From: Linnemannia hyalina
Lineage: Eukaryota > Mortierellomycota > Mortierellomycetes > Mortierellales > Mortierellaceae
NCBI GenBank assembly: GCA_019671135.1
Contig: JAHRHY010000008.1
Coordinates: 2,264,322-2,328,321 of the forward strand
Length of the DNA: 64,000 nt
Direction: 5' to 3'
The notes under the pieces are model-generated. The model ran no database searches, was not told the DNA's origin, and worked only from the letters and a program-made list of their open reading frames with translations. Below, piece by piece: positions 1 to 10,600 of the stretch. Both the position numbers and the translations under genes were made by a program. Every line of letters begins with the position of its first letter. Positions within the stretch are counted from its first letter, which is position 1.

Positions 1-3000
1 TTAAGAATGCCTGGGCGATAGTGCACCGTGAAAGTATAGTTTAAGATTGTTTCTTGCCAGTTGGTGAGCATTGAGTTGAGCTCAGGTTGAGTATGGATGT
101 ATACAAGTGAACGATGATCGGTATATAAGTCAAAGTGTCTTCCCCAGAGGTAGTAGTGAAAACGATTGAGTGCAAAGACAATCGCTAACAATTCTCTATG
201 CGTTGCTGAATATCTGCGTTCACGATCTTGCAAAGATCGCAACATGAATGATATATAGTTGATAGTGTCTGGGTACTTTGGACCCTTTGGAAGTTGATAG
301 AGTACAGCGCCAATCCCGACGTTAGAAGCATCGGTGGCTACATAGAAAGGTTGACTGAAGTCTGGGAAGGACAAGACAGGGGCTATGAGCAAGATATTTC
401 GTAGTGCATCAAAGGCGCGCTTCTGCTCATCATTCATTACGAAAGAGTCGGTTCGACTGCGAAGTGCATCTAGAGGTGCTGCGACCGTACTGAAGTTTGG
501 AACATATTCACGGAAAAAATTACACGTTCCGAGGTAAGATTGGATTTGTTTGGCGCAAGTGGCATATTCCACCTTGTGCATGTTCACAAGCTTCTTGGTG
601 TCAACACTCTTGCCATGGAGACCCACAAGGAATCCAAGGAGTGAGATCTGTATGCTGAAGAAGTTGCATTTATCGCGGTTGATAATTAATTTTGCCTCGT
701 TGAGACGTTTAATTACAATCTTTACGTGTTCAGCGTGCTCTTTTCTCGAACGTGAAAATATAACGATGTCATCTATAAAGTTGCACACAAACGGTAGATC
801 ACCGAGGATCCGGTTCATTCCACGCTGAAATAGACTCGACAGAGGCTTCAAACCAAATGGTGCTTTTTTGAACATGTATTGAGTACCCTTATGCATGAAT
901 GCCGTGAGAGGTTGGTCCTCTTCGTGGATTGGTAGTCTGTGGTATGCTTGTGTGAGATCGATCGTGGTGTACACAGCGTTGCCTGATAGGCGGTTGAGAA
1001 TATCTGGTATAAGTGGCAATGGATAATTGTCGTCTGGTAGGTGTTTGTTTAAGGGTCTTGGATCAAGATACACACGCCATAGTGTTTTGTTTCCTTCTGC
1101 ATCTTTCTTTGCTGCTAGCGTTAATGAATTGTTATGGACGTTGCCTACAGGGGCTAGTTTGATTACATCGTCATTCTTCCATTTCCTGATTGCTTCATCG
1201 AAAATAGGAATTTGTTTTTCTGCAAATGGACGCGGTCGTCTAAAAAGCACAGTGCCTTCAGGTACAGGAAGAAATACCTTCATTTCCGGAACGGGACAAT
1301 GACTGGTGACGGGAACTTGTTTATTCTCCTTTAGTACACCTTCAATAGCCTTGAGGAAGGTTTCTTTTTCTTTGATATATTGTTTTGTTTTTTCCTGACT
1401 TGGAATTTTTCCTGGTATGAGTGAAGGTTTGTGGTCCGGATCTGGATCTGGAAGAGTTGTAGCATCCGCTCCTGGGTCAGGTAGTCCGGTTATGCCCAGT
1501 CCAAATCGGTGGAAGAGATCGATTCCAATTGTGAATGGATATTGCTGATCTATGACCTCCAGTGGTGCTGACACATAGTGAATTCCAACCTGTAGTTCGA
1601 TGTTATCTGTTCTTCCAGTTCTTGGGATTGTGATTGACTGATCAACGAGCGTGATGACTCCATCGACTGGGTTGATGTTCACTTTGTGTTTTTCTGCTAT
1701 GTCCCGACGAATGCAAGAGTCTGTGGCTCCTGTGTCAACTAGTGCTTCGTACTTCTCTCCTTCGAATGTGATGGTAGTGAGAACTCTTTTTTCTCTGTCG
1801 GAGATGTTGGGTGCTTGTAGTGCTCGCAAAGTGATTGTTTTATTGTTTGTTGTATTGTAGAAGCTAAGCGAATCCATTTTCCCTAGCAGTTCCTGTAAAA
1901 GGGTGTCCTCAAGTCGTATCGCCCGAATGTTATTGTGTAATTGTGTTGATCCTGGTAGAATGGATGATGAGGCGACAGTGATGCTTGGGTTGTTTGTGCT
2001 TGCTTGCTTTGATAGTTGTTGTTGGTTGCGGAGGTGAAGTGCTTGTTTTATTGTAAACTTATGGGCACGCGAAAGAGAAATTAGTTCCGGCTCTTCTTCG
2101 GTGGCTTTGTTGTTTGTTGTATGACTGCTTAATGCAAATTCCTCTTTCTTTGCGTTCTGAATTGATTGACATTCCTTCATTTCTCCCCCCTTTTCAACAT
2201 CTAAACGCATATCCAAACAAGGGCTTGGCACTGACACCGTTGTGGCAGGCGTGGGGTTTGTACGTACTCGTTGTATGACAGGAATGCGATTAACACCAGT
2301 AGCATTATTTTTGATTGTTATGGCACATTGTGTATGTTGTGTATTCAGTTCTATATTGTCTATGTTGTTTATGTTGCTAATGCTATTGTTTATGTTTTTA
2401 GTGTCGAGGGACTCGACCAAGTGGCTCATAATGTCCGTCTTGTCTGCGTGATCATTAGGATTGCTGGTTGCCTGCGGGTTATTTTGCAGAGAGAAGGGTA
2501 TGTCAGTGTTATTATTGCTTTGATTAAATGTTAATTCAGCATAATTATTTAGTTTAATTGCATTTATGGTGATGGTAGATTGCTTACCTTGAGTACCGTT
2601 CTGCTGTTGTTCTTGACGCATTCTTGTGCGGCAGTCTGCATAGGTGTGACCCCTGTTGCTGCAGAATGTGCAGAATCGGCAGTCCTTGGTTTCGTGCGAG
2701 TTATTCCAGCTGCAGCCTTGGCAGAACTTCATGCCTGCTCGAGGAGGTTGCCCGGGTGTTTGCCCAAAAGGGGGCTGACTGTTGCTGCGTCCCATGGGGT
2801 TCATTCTCCCTTGTCCTCGGCCTCGGAAAGTTCCTCTGAGTGCTCCGCGAGATGCTCCGCGTGATCCTCGAACTCCATTTGTGAAGGTGTTGTGCCGTGG
2901 CCCAAAAGACTGCTGCTGCTGTTGCAATTGATCCTGAGATCGTCCCACTGCCCGAGGTTGATCGATTGCATCCTCAGGTCCCGTTAATGTGCTCATCAGT

Positions 3001-4193
3001 GCACATAGGGTATTGATCGATTTAAAGGCTGTGGCGTCTGGGTTCTTTATCTGATGCTTAAAGAGCAGGAAATCGTACTCCATCCCCGGGATCGACCTCC
3101 CGAGTTGATGAAGGATGATGTTGTTATCGTCTTGGATTCCATTCACTCGTGCATGCCGAAGGATACGAGCGGAATAACGGTTATACGTCTCGCCCATATT
3201 GCGTCCCATGTCTGCCATGTTCCGCATGTTCTCCAAACGTTCCTCTTTGGTGAGGCAGATGCTGAGGAATACCTTCTCCGCCATGTCCCAACCGATGTTT
3301 CCTTCGATGGCGGCGAATCGACGTTGTAGCTCTTGTTGATAATGGTCGTCGTTAGTGAGGACGATGAGATACCGATGACACTCGTTTTCGAAGGTATCCA
3401 TGCCGAGACGTGTTTTGAGATGGGTTGCGAAGCGCTCGAGAAAGACTCTGGTCTCATTGGTTTCATAGGCTGTGGCTGGATTCAACGAGAATCTGGGCAT
3501 GTCGGGTGTTGGTTTGATGGCCGCTTGTTGGGTCATTGATGTTGCGACTACCGCCGTTGGGGTGTTGTTGGCAATTGTTGCGGTCGCTGCTGTTGGCGTT
3601 AATATGGTGGAGTGTGCTGAGATGGTGGACCCTGGGTGCTTCTTTATCCTGAGCTCATACAGCGATGACTCCAGTTGCTTGATCAATTGTGCATTGTCTT
3701 TCTCCTTGTCTTTGTTGATAGCAATTTGTTGCTGATAGTGTTGGAGCAGGTGCTGAGGTGGTCGTCCTGCCAGAAGAGTCGACATGTACACAATCTGTTC
3801 GGATAGAGCGATGTTCTCCGCTTTGAGACTGGCTAGCGTGTTGGTTGCGACTTCGCGGAAGTTGGATGGTGGTGTGTCGGGATATAGATCGGTGACACCA
3901 GTATCCGAGTCGACTTCCATTTCTTGGTCTCCTACATCGGAATCGTTATCCTCGGCGTTCTTGTCCTGCCATGTTGTTCCGACCGGTGCAAGTAATGCAT
4001 CTGGCTCAGTGCCGCCAGCGGAAGAGTTGATCGACGTTGTCGGTTCCATGACTTCAGCGGTGGAAGATGTAGCTCCTTCCGTGGTGGGGTCGTTAGGCGT
4101 TACAATAGTGCCGATGGCGATGGCTGCTGCTGTTGGTGCCATGATGGTGGTGGTTCGAGGTCGTTTGCCGTTGCTCTTTGCTATTTTTCCCAT
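1..4193 (-). CDS. Gag-Pol polyprotein of gypsy-1, C-terminus beyond window edge
   Basis: Single fused gag-pol frame starting at the ATG at 4193, with no stop before base 1. Gag has an acidic N-terminal part and a retrotrans_gag-like core, then an RG-rich stretch (about 3000-2780). A Cys/His-rich knuckle region follows at about 2735-2640 (CQGCSW, then CRFCTFCSNRGH). The aspartic protease motif VDTGAT is near 1735. Reverse transcriptase has IDLTQAYHRLPI near 955 and an active-site box FIDDIVIFS near 790, with F replacing the usual Y/V before the aspartates. RNase H has ATDAS near 345. Integrase and chromodomain lie outside the window but can be read in the copy at 60898-63471. A one-frame gag-pol is known in some Ty3/gypsy lineages such as Tf1; gypsy-2, A and B here need a -1 shift instead. 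The reading frame appears intact, so this copy may be young. Confidence 0.88.
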   Translation of the reverse strand, partial: MGKIAKSNGKRPRTTTIMAPTAAAIAIGTIVTPNDPTTEGATSSTAEVMEPTTSINSSAGGTEPDALLAPVGTTWQDKNAEDNDSDVGDQEMEVDSDTGVTDLYPDTPPSNFREVATNTLASLKAENIALSEQIVYMSTLLAGRPPQHLLQHYQQQIAINKDKEKDNAQLIKQLESSLYELRIKKHPGSTISAHSTILTPTAATATIANNTPTAVVATSMTQQAAIKPTPDMPRFSLNPATAYETNETRVFLERFATHLKTRLGMDTFENECHRYLIVLTNDDHYQQELQRRFAAIEGNIGWDMAEKVFLSICLTKEERLENMRNMADMGRNMGETYNRYSARILRHARVNGIQDDNNIILHQLGRSIPGMEYDFLLFKHQIKNPDATAFKSINTLCALMSTLTGPEDAIDQPRAVGRSQDQLQQQQQSFGPRHNTFTNGVRGSRGASRGALRGTFRGRGQGRMNPMGRSNSQPPFGQTPGQPPRAGMKFCQGCSWNNSHETKDCRFCTFCSNRGHTYADCRTRMRQEQQQNGTQGKQSTITINAIKLNNYAELTFNQSNNNTDIPFSLQNNPQATSNPNDHADKTDIMSHLVESLDTKNINNSISNINNIDNIELNTQHTQCAITIKNNATGVNRIPVIQRVRTNPTPATTVSVPSPCLDMRLDVEKGGEMKECQSIQNAKKEEFALSSHTTNNKATEEEPELISLSRAHKFTIKQALHLRNQQQLSKQASTNNPSITVASSSILPGSTQLHNNIRAIRLEDTLLQELLGKMDSLSFYNTTNNKTITLRALQAPNISDREKRVLTTITFEGEKYEALVDTGATDSCIRRDIAEKHKVNINPVDGVITLVDQSITIPRTGRTDNIELQVGIHYVSAPLEVIDQQYPFTIGIDLFHRFGLGITGLPDPGADATTLPDPDPDHKPSLIPGKIPSQEKTKQYIKEKETFLKAIEGVLKENKQVPVTSHCPVPEMKVFLPVPEGTVLFRRPRPFAEKQIPIFDEAIRKWKNDDVIKLAPVGNVHNNSLTLAAKKDAEGNKTLWRVYLDPRPLNKHLPDDNYPLPLIPDILNRLSGNAVYTTIDLTQAYHRLPIHEEDQPLTAFMHKGTQYMFKKAPFGLKPLSSLFQRGMNRILGDLPFVCNFIDDIVIFSRSRKEHAEHVKIVIKRLNEAKLIINRDKCNFFSIQISLLGFLVGLHGKSVDTKKLVNMHKVEYATCAKQIQSYLGTCNFFREYVPNFSTVAAPLDALRSRTDSFVMNDEQKRAFDALRNILLIAPVLSFPDFSQPFYVATDASNVGIGAVLYQLPKGPKYPDTINYISFMLRSLQDRERRYSATHRELLAIVFALNRFHYYLWGRHFDLYTDHRSLVYIHTQPELNSMLTNWQETILNYTFTVHYRPGIL

Positions 4194-4240
4194 AGTTGAT
4201 TCATTTCTGTTTTTTGAATGGGGTAGCATAATGAGCAATT

Positions 4241-4275
<35 letters not shown>

Positions 4276-4530
4276 ATTCAAGATCACGTTATGACAATGA
4301 TCTTTCTTTTGTTCTTCCGATCTCTCTTGTTATAAATCTGGTCCGTTGGACTCTGCTACACTATAATAGTTCGTGTGTTATTCAAGAGAGTGCTTTGGTT
4401 CCGTGTTATAGATACCGCGCTTGTTGATGGACGTTGTCCTTGGGCTTTGATGGATTGAGTGGTTTGGATGGATGGATGTAATGTGCGATACTTCGAATAA
4501 ACGATACCCTTGAATCTTCACTTAAAAAAA
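4194..4530 (-). other. gypsy-1 5' leader with 32-bp homopolymer tract
   Basis: Untranslated leader between the 5' LTR and the gag ATG. It holds a T run at 4243-4274, which is an A run in the sense RNA about 50 nt before the start codon. Bases next to the LTR read TTTTTTTAAGTGAAGATTC in sense; I cannot match this to a tRNA 3' end, so the primer-binding site is unclear. Confidence 0.6.
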
Positions 4531-4678
4531 TGAAAAATATAGCGTACCTTGGAGTAAGTGAGAAAGAAGATCGGGGATCGTTTATTACTAAGTCTAGGGT
4601 TTAAATACTAAGGGACACTGCCCTTAATTATCTCACTGAGTACGCTTCTTGATAATGTACAGTCACGAAAATGCGACA
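4531..4678 (-). repeat. gypsy-1 5' LTR (148 bp)
   Basis: Begins TGAAAAATATAGCG and ends AAAATGCGACA on the plus strand. It matches the 148-bp copy at 60679-60826 with no difference seen. TG...CA ends are standard for LTRs. The sense strand contains TATTTAAA, a likely TATA element. Confidence 0.93.
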
Positions 4679-5590
4679 AGATCAAGTTGTCGAATGAGTT
4701 TCCGCGTTACCATCGGTTGGTCGAGGCTCATCTGCTTCCTGTTCTTGACATCAAGATCCACGGTCCCTTGATTACCAACGTCCGAGAGTTCCTGTACGAA
4801 TTCCATAGAATAGGAGTAACAAAGTTCACGACGGGCGGGTTCGATGAGAGATGTTCAAGGTTGTTGTGCTTGGCGAATATGGATCGCAAAGCGTCTGATG
4901 CCATGAATGCAGTCTTGAGTCGTGACCCTGAAGGAAAGTGGCCGTGGGCGAGATGCGAGAAAGTGTTTGTGGAGAGTGCTATGACGCAGACTGAGAGAAC
5001 AGATGAGGTTGAGAAGGTGATCAAGATGGGGTTAGAACGAGGTGAATCGTACAAGCAGTACTACCATCGGATGAAGAGGTTGATGGATGTGTACCAAGTC
5101 AAGGACTTACCCAAGTTCGCTGATTTGTTATTCTTGCTGCAGAGAGCGGTCGACCCGAGCGTTCTTACGATGATCTTGTTACAGAAGCGCATTGCGGTCC
5201 TTGAGGGGATGCTGGGTGTGGCACCTGATGAAACAACCTTCGAGTCTTATATGGACAGTTTGCAGCATATGCAGGGACCCGCAGACAGTGATGAGTGGGC
5301 ACCGGTTATTTTGGAGAGGAGACGATTGACCGGGGCTGCAGATAACGAAGCAGCGAGGCAGGCCCAGAGTTTAAAGGATAAGCTCATCAACCAGCAGAAG
5401 AGGGCAGCGGCAGCAGCAACGCTTGCGACGACAAGTGGAACGCGTGTTGGGGGGACTACTGGTGGTAGCATCAACCAAGTTCCTACAGCGGGTGACAGTT
5501 CGGTCCAGAAGGGGAATGCTGGATTCGGCGGTCAACGTGGCGCCTTCGGTAATGGTAGTGGTTCTGGTGCGCCTAGAGGTCGAGGAGGCG
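4679..5590 (+). pseudogene. Gag fragment of another gypsy element
   Basis: Open frame of about 300 codons with a Gag core resembling that of gypsy-1: both contain a W..(A)EKVF segment followed by T.EER/TERT.E and an MG...GE(T/S)Y..Y..R segment. The tail is glycine/arginine-rich (RGVGGTTGG, RGRGGG). No ATG opens the frame; it runs in directly from the gypsy-1 LTR, so the N-terminus was removed or displaced by that insertion. The 3' end is cut where the terminal repeat of element Y begins (GCGGCCCC at 5588), so the zinc knuckle and all of Pol are missing. The native element's orientation is opposite to gypsy-1. Confidence 0.75.
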
Positions 5591-6256
5591 GCCCCTTCAT
5601 GTGCAGAGGATATAAAAAGGCATATAAAAAATATCCAAAGTCCAAGGAACGGAGTGTTGACTTCCATAACTGACATATCTCTTTATAGTGGGCAACAGAA
5701 CACAGAATAAAATAGCAATAGACAGCACAAGAATTTTTAAAATGTAATCTCTCCCCTGTATTTCACGACAAAGATACAGTTGGGAATACAAGTGCTTTAG
5801 ATGATCACATACAAGAACTACTCTGTCGAATCTTGCAGTGAGGGTTACAGGTGAAAATTTTTACGCTAGTCACGCACAATCGAATTGATAAGACAAGAGA
5901 GGGATCTTTGTTAACAGCCCAGACACCTCCATTTATGTCGGTGTCTGGTCATATGACTAAATTACTGTCTCTAGCCTAATTACATTAGCTGACACCCCCG
6001 AGACAGGCAAATATGCGACAACAGGTTAATAGTAGATGGACATATTCAAGAGTTTGGTGTGCGAAAAATAAGAAGACTTTGTTGTTTGGAGAATAGGTTG
6101 GTGTTTAGTAGGATAGTTAAACAAAAAATGTTACAATGGTTGTCTTATATGCTTGGTATCATATATACATTCTCCTCTAATGGACGCGGTGGATATCGTC
6201 AAGATCTGCAGAGATGTAACAAACACCATATGATAATTTGGACTTGAAAGGCCTCC
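5588..6256 (-). repeat. Right terminal repeat of element Y, enlarged by a 174-bp insertion
   Basis: Homologous to the 495-bp repeats at 14902, 41198, 57373 and 63472. It starts GCGGCCCCTTCATG and ends GAAAGGCCTCC on the plus strand. Length is 669 bp, 174 more than all other copies, because of the segment 5851-6024. It differs by several substitutions from the left repeat of the same element. Confidence 0.88.
5851..6024 (+). other. Intron-like GT...AG insertion inside a terminal repeat
   Basis: Present only in this one of five repeat copies. It begins GTGAAAATTTTT after ACAG and ends CGACAACAG before GTTAATAG. The direct repeat ACAGGT occurs at both edges and may be a 6-bp target duplication. 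A CTGAC branch-point-like motif lies about 35 nt before the AG. An internal inverted repeat pairs CCAGACACC with GGTGTCTGG. Confidence 0.6.
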
Positions 6257-6379
6257 TAGGTGGAAGTGTCGAAGACATGTTACATTTTTAAAAAGTTCAT
6301 GCTATATATACAACCACAAATGCCAACTGTTGACAATTGGATAGTTTTTAAAATATCTACTCTTCATCTGTCTCAACAA
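6257..6379. other. Element Y right inner flank
   Basis: AT-rich non-coding DNA between the right repeat and the stop codon of the acidic-protein remnant. It contains the palindromic ATTTTTAAAAAGT motif at about 6282. The start TAGGTG is shared with the same position in element X (57366-57372, opposite strand). Confidence 0.6.
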
Positions 6380-7427
6380 CTACCAAAACTTTACATCTGG
6401 AGAGTACAATTTAGGCAATTCCTCGATCGTGAACCCCATGGCAATTAACTTCTGCTTTTGTTTGTTGTTGGTAAATTTGTCTCGACTATAGTTACTGTCA
6501 CCGTTTGCAGGTATCTTATACAGCAGTCCAACAATAATGTCCTCTTCGTACCTCTTGAGCAGATGACATCCGTCGAAAAGGTAGTTGGTTGCATATTCAT
6601 GCTTCTTGTCAAACGAACATGTTGTCCATTTAATTTCGTCTTTATCTATGACGATTATACCCGAGGAGCTTTTATCTTTAGGGTACCTTTTCCACATAAC
6701 ATCCTCAGCATCTTTATCATCCTCAGCATCTTTATCATCTTCAGCATCGTTATCACCCTCAGCATCTTTGTCATCCTCAGCATCGTTATCGCCCTCAGCA
6801 TCTTTGTCATCTTCAGCATCTTTATCACCCACCGCATCTTTGTCATCCTCAGCATCTTTATCGCCCTCAGCATCTTTATCATCCTCACATGTGCTCTCAT
6901 CTTTCTGTGGCAAGCTTTGCTTATGCTCATGCGGTTTAAATCCCATAGCAAACAACTTCTCTTTTTCCTTCTGGCTAAGAGAATGACACTCTACATTCTC
7001 TGCAGCAATATGGTCATCAGTCATCAAGCCGATTACAGTGTCTTTTTTGCGCATCTTGAGAATGTGCATTCCATTTACAAGTACATTCTCGGAATATTCC
7101 AAGTACTTGTTAAGTTTTTTCCATATCACCTTGGATTTATCTGTTGGTCCTTCTACTGGTACTTCTTCTTCTACTTCGATCTCCTCGTTGAAAAGCGTCT
7201 TTCTCTCTTCATCAGACAATGGTTGAAGTTTCATCTTGCTAAGCATGGAGCGTTCCAAGATATCCAACTCTGGAACATCACCGACACCGCGCAGAGCATC
7301 AAGCGTAAACAGGCCAACGTATGTATTCTTTCCAGATAGCCTGACAATGTACTTGCCATTCATCGTAAACTTAGTTGCATACTCAAGCATGTCGTTATTA
7401 GGATGAATCATCCATCCTCTGTCCTTC
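6380..7427 (-). pseudogene. 3' half of an acidic triplicated-domain protein gene (paralogue of 54638-56899)
   Basis: About 349 codons without stops. The 5' end is cut by the gypsy-2 LTR at 7428; a longer apparent frame only borrows LTR codons. It carries three copies of a roughly 65-residue module: WMIHPNN...EYATKF...GKYIVRL...TYVGLF; then a second with YSENVLVNG...VIGLMTDDHIAAENV; and a third with WTTCSFDKKHEYATNYL...IVGLLYKIP. Between the last two is a run of Asp/Ala/Lys pseudo-repeats (DAEDDK, DAEGD) encoded by a minisatellite at about 6700-6890. The first two modules match the element X protein closely, but the third module and C-terminus differ, so this is a divergent relative and not an allele. 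Function unknown. Confidence 0.75.
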
Positions 7428-7634
7428 TGCAACAGGCGAAGACTGGGACAGAGAAGTATAGAACGGGGACGAGAGTTGAAGCAGTGATGATTGATGTTAT
7501 TACTATGGTACAACTAAATATATATACAAAGTCGCCAACTAGGTTTCTAGGTGTAGTGTCATAGTGAGTCAGAGATGATAGAGAGTGACAAGGAATGACT
7601 AACTAGAGAGCAATGATAAACCTAATATGTTGCA
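7428..7634 (-). repeat. gypsy-2 3' LTR (207 bp)
   Basis: Starts TGCAACAGGCGAAG and ends TAATATGTTGCA on the plus strand. It matches 12780-12986 base for base by eye. The inverted terminal motif TGCAACA/TGTTGCA is also used by gypsy-A. Confidence 0.95.
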
Positions 7635-7659
7635 CCTTCCCCTCTTAAAAAAAAATCCG

Positions 7660-10600
7660 CTAAGTCCTAAGGCCATGGTCGCGCTTGTACTTGTTGAGGA
7701 TGTCCTTACAGTGTGCCAGTTCACTCTCTGGTTCCCATGTCCAGTCCTCGCGCGGGTATCCTTGCCATTGTAGAAGGTACTCCATGTTGTTGTTAACCTT
7801 CCTATGATCTGCAATGGCCTCGACCTCATACTCTTCCTCGTCTTCAACGATAACCGGTGGTGGCCGTGCTGGTGTTCTTGGTCCTAGCGTCGCAGGTGAT
7901 GGTTGGTAGCGTCGGAATCGGTCGACGTGGAAGACGGGGTGAATCTTCATGGACGGTGGAAGATCAAGGCGGAAGGAGACCGGGGACAGCTGTTCAACAA
8001 TGGTGTGGGGGCCGGCAAAGCGAGCCAAGAGTTTCTGCGACGTGCGGGTGCGGTCCGAGGGTAAGGTGATATTCTCAAGGTTAAGGAGAACGTGGTCACC
8101 AACCTTGAAATCATGCTCTCGCCGATGGATGTCGGCGTTGGCTGCTTGACGTTCTTGGGCGGCAGCAAGGGACTCCTTAGCGAGGGTGAGGGCTTCGCTT
8201 CGAGATTGCACGAACTCGTTAACCGATGGGTTGGGGCCGGGAGTAGGGGTCAACAATGACATGGGCATGTTGGGATGGGCTCCGGAGTTCAAGAAGAACG
8301 GGGAGACTCCAGTGGAGGCATTGGTGGCGTTGTTCGTGGCAAATTCGGCGGCGGAAAGTAAGAGGTCCCAGTTAGACTGCCGTTGGTCGACAAAGTTACG
8401 GAGCATGGTGATAAGGGTGCGGTTGGCACGCTCGGTCTGGCCATCGGTCTGAGGGTGGAAGGCAGTCGACATGGCAAGGTGGACGTCCATCAGACGGCTC
8501 AATTCTTTCCAAAAGCGGCTCGTGAACTTGGTATCGCGGTCGGAGACAATGGTGGTTGGCATGCCGTGCAAGCGGAAAACATGGTCGAAAAAAATGCGTG
8601 CAACTTGCGAGGCGGAGTCGGTGGTGTGGCAGGGGGCAAAGTGCACTTGCTTTGTGAGTTTGTCAACAAAGACCGTAATGGAGTCAAAGCCGCGTGGGGT
8701 CTTGGGTAGGGGGCCGACAAAGTCCATTGTCACCGTTTGCCAGGGTCGATCGGGAATGGGTAGGGGCTGGAGGAGGCCAGCAGGTGGTTGGTTGCTGGGC
8801 TTAGTCCTTTGGCACGACTCACAGGTCTGCACATACAGCCGGGTGTCCTTCGCCATAGATGGCCAGAAGAACCGCGAGTGGAGATGACCGTACGTCTTCT
8901 CGAAACCGAAGTGACCAGCTATAGCGGAGTCGTGTGCATCGTGAAGAAGAGAAAGCCGAAGGTCAGAGTTCGAGGGGATACAAACAAGTAAAAGATCATT
9001 ACGTTGAATGCAAAGAACACCATCAACAAGAGAGTAATTAGACGGTGGACTTCCCTGGAGGCAGCTTTCATAGATCGGTTTGAGGCGGTGATCCTCTTTG
9101 TAACCATCCATCAGGCGCTGCCGGAGCCTGGGGTCGAGCTGTACTGAGAGTGTGTTAATCTCTCTATGGTCCGGTCGGCGAGACAGGGCATCTGGGACAA
9201 TGTTGTCGGCTCCTTTCTTGTACTTGAAGGTGAAGTTGTATTCCTGCAACAGTTCCATCCAGCGGGCCTGACGGCGGGTGAGTTTGGGTTGAGTGGGGAA
9301 GTGTTGGAGGGTGGCATGGTCGGTGTATACGATGAAGTGGGATCCGTCCAGATAGTAGCGCCATGTCTTCAATGCATGTACAACAGCCAACAGTTCCTGT
9401 TCGTGTGTTGGGTAGTTGCGTTCGGCAGAGTTCAGCTTGCGGGAGGTGAAGGCGACGGGGCGCGACTCGCCATGCTCATCGGTCTGAAAGAGAACGGCAC
9501 CGAGAGCAAAGCCGGAGGCATCGGTTTCGACGGTTGTTAGAAGGTCGGGGTCGAAGATACGTAGAACAGGTGCTTTACTGATGGCCTCCTTCAGAGTCGT
9601 AAACGCTACTTCCTGCTCCTGAGACCAAGAGAAAGGAACGCCTTCACCTAAGAGAGCGGTCAACGGTAGGGCGATCGAGGCAAAGTTAGCGATGTACTGA
9701 TGATAGAACTGTGCAAGACCAACAAACTGCTGAACATCTTTCTGCTTCTGGGGACGGGGCCATTCACGGATGGCACGAACGAGACCGCCGCTCGTATGGA
9801 TACCGTCCTTGGAGATGACGTGGCCGAGGAACTCGGTCTCTTTCTGCATAAAGGAGCACTTGCTCAACTTGGCGTAGAGACCGTACTTGCGGAGGAGCGT
9901 GAGGACGGATCGGAGATGTTGTAGATGTTCGGCCTCGGCGCGCGAGTAGATAAGAATGTCGTCGAGGTAAACAACAACCCACTTGTCGAGAACAGGGTCT
10001 AATACTCGTAGCATCATATTGGAGAAGGACGCCGGTGCATTCGTTAACCCGAAAGGGACCACATTAAATTCGAAATGGCCGTAGCGGCAACGGAAGGCTG
10101 TCTTGTGTGTGTCCTCTTCTGCTATACGTTGCTGATGGTAACCGGAGAGGAGGTCAAGTTTGGTAAAGTAGCGTGCCCCGCGGAAACGGTCGATAAGTTC
10201 ATCAATGCGGGGAAGGGGGTGTCTGTTCTTTTTTGTAATCCGGTTTAACCCTCTGTAATCAACACACATACGCAAGGAACCATCCTTCTTTTTCACAAAC
10301 AATACAGGGGCACCATAAGGGGAGGTAGAGGGTTTGATAAAGCCTTTGCCAAGTAGGTCGTCGAGTTGCTTCCTTAGTTCATCCAATTCAGCAATCGAGA
10401 GACGTATAACAGGGCGAAAGGGGGGATCAGCGCTCGGATCAGTTTCGATCTTCATTGCATCGCCTCTGTCAGGGGGAAGGCCAGAGGGGAGGGAGGAAGG
10501 GAAAACGTCGGGGAACTCGTTGTGGACGATGTTGTGAATGTCGGGTGAGAGTGGAGGGGAGGTCGGTTTGTTGTCATTACTGTTGTTGTCGTTGGTCTTT

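Larger units (their letters stand above)
1..4678 (-). mobile_element. Ty3/gypsy retrotransposon gypsy-1, copy 1 (3' end off window)
   Basis: LTR retrotransposon read on the minus strand. Its 5' LTR is 4531-4678, the leader is 4194-4530, and one gag-pol frame stays open to base 1. A second copy at 60679-63471 supplies the missing 3' part: bases 1-1050 match 62421-63470 almost perfectly. The two together imply an intact length near 6.4 kb. It sits inside another gypsy gag gene, whose remnant starts at 4679. Confidence 0.9.

Noticed and set aside
3054..4242. Plus-strand frames at 3054-4242 and similar shadows across gypsy genes
   Set aside because: All lie opposite coding Gag-Pol sequence and show no domain.
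6458..7339. Long plus-strand frames rich in Ile/Ser over the Y cargo gene
   Set aside because: They are the reverse complement of the Asp/Ala/Lys minisatellite and have no independent motif.
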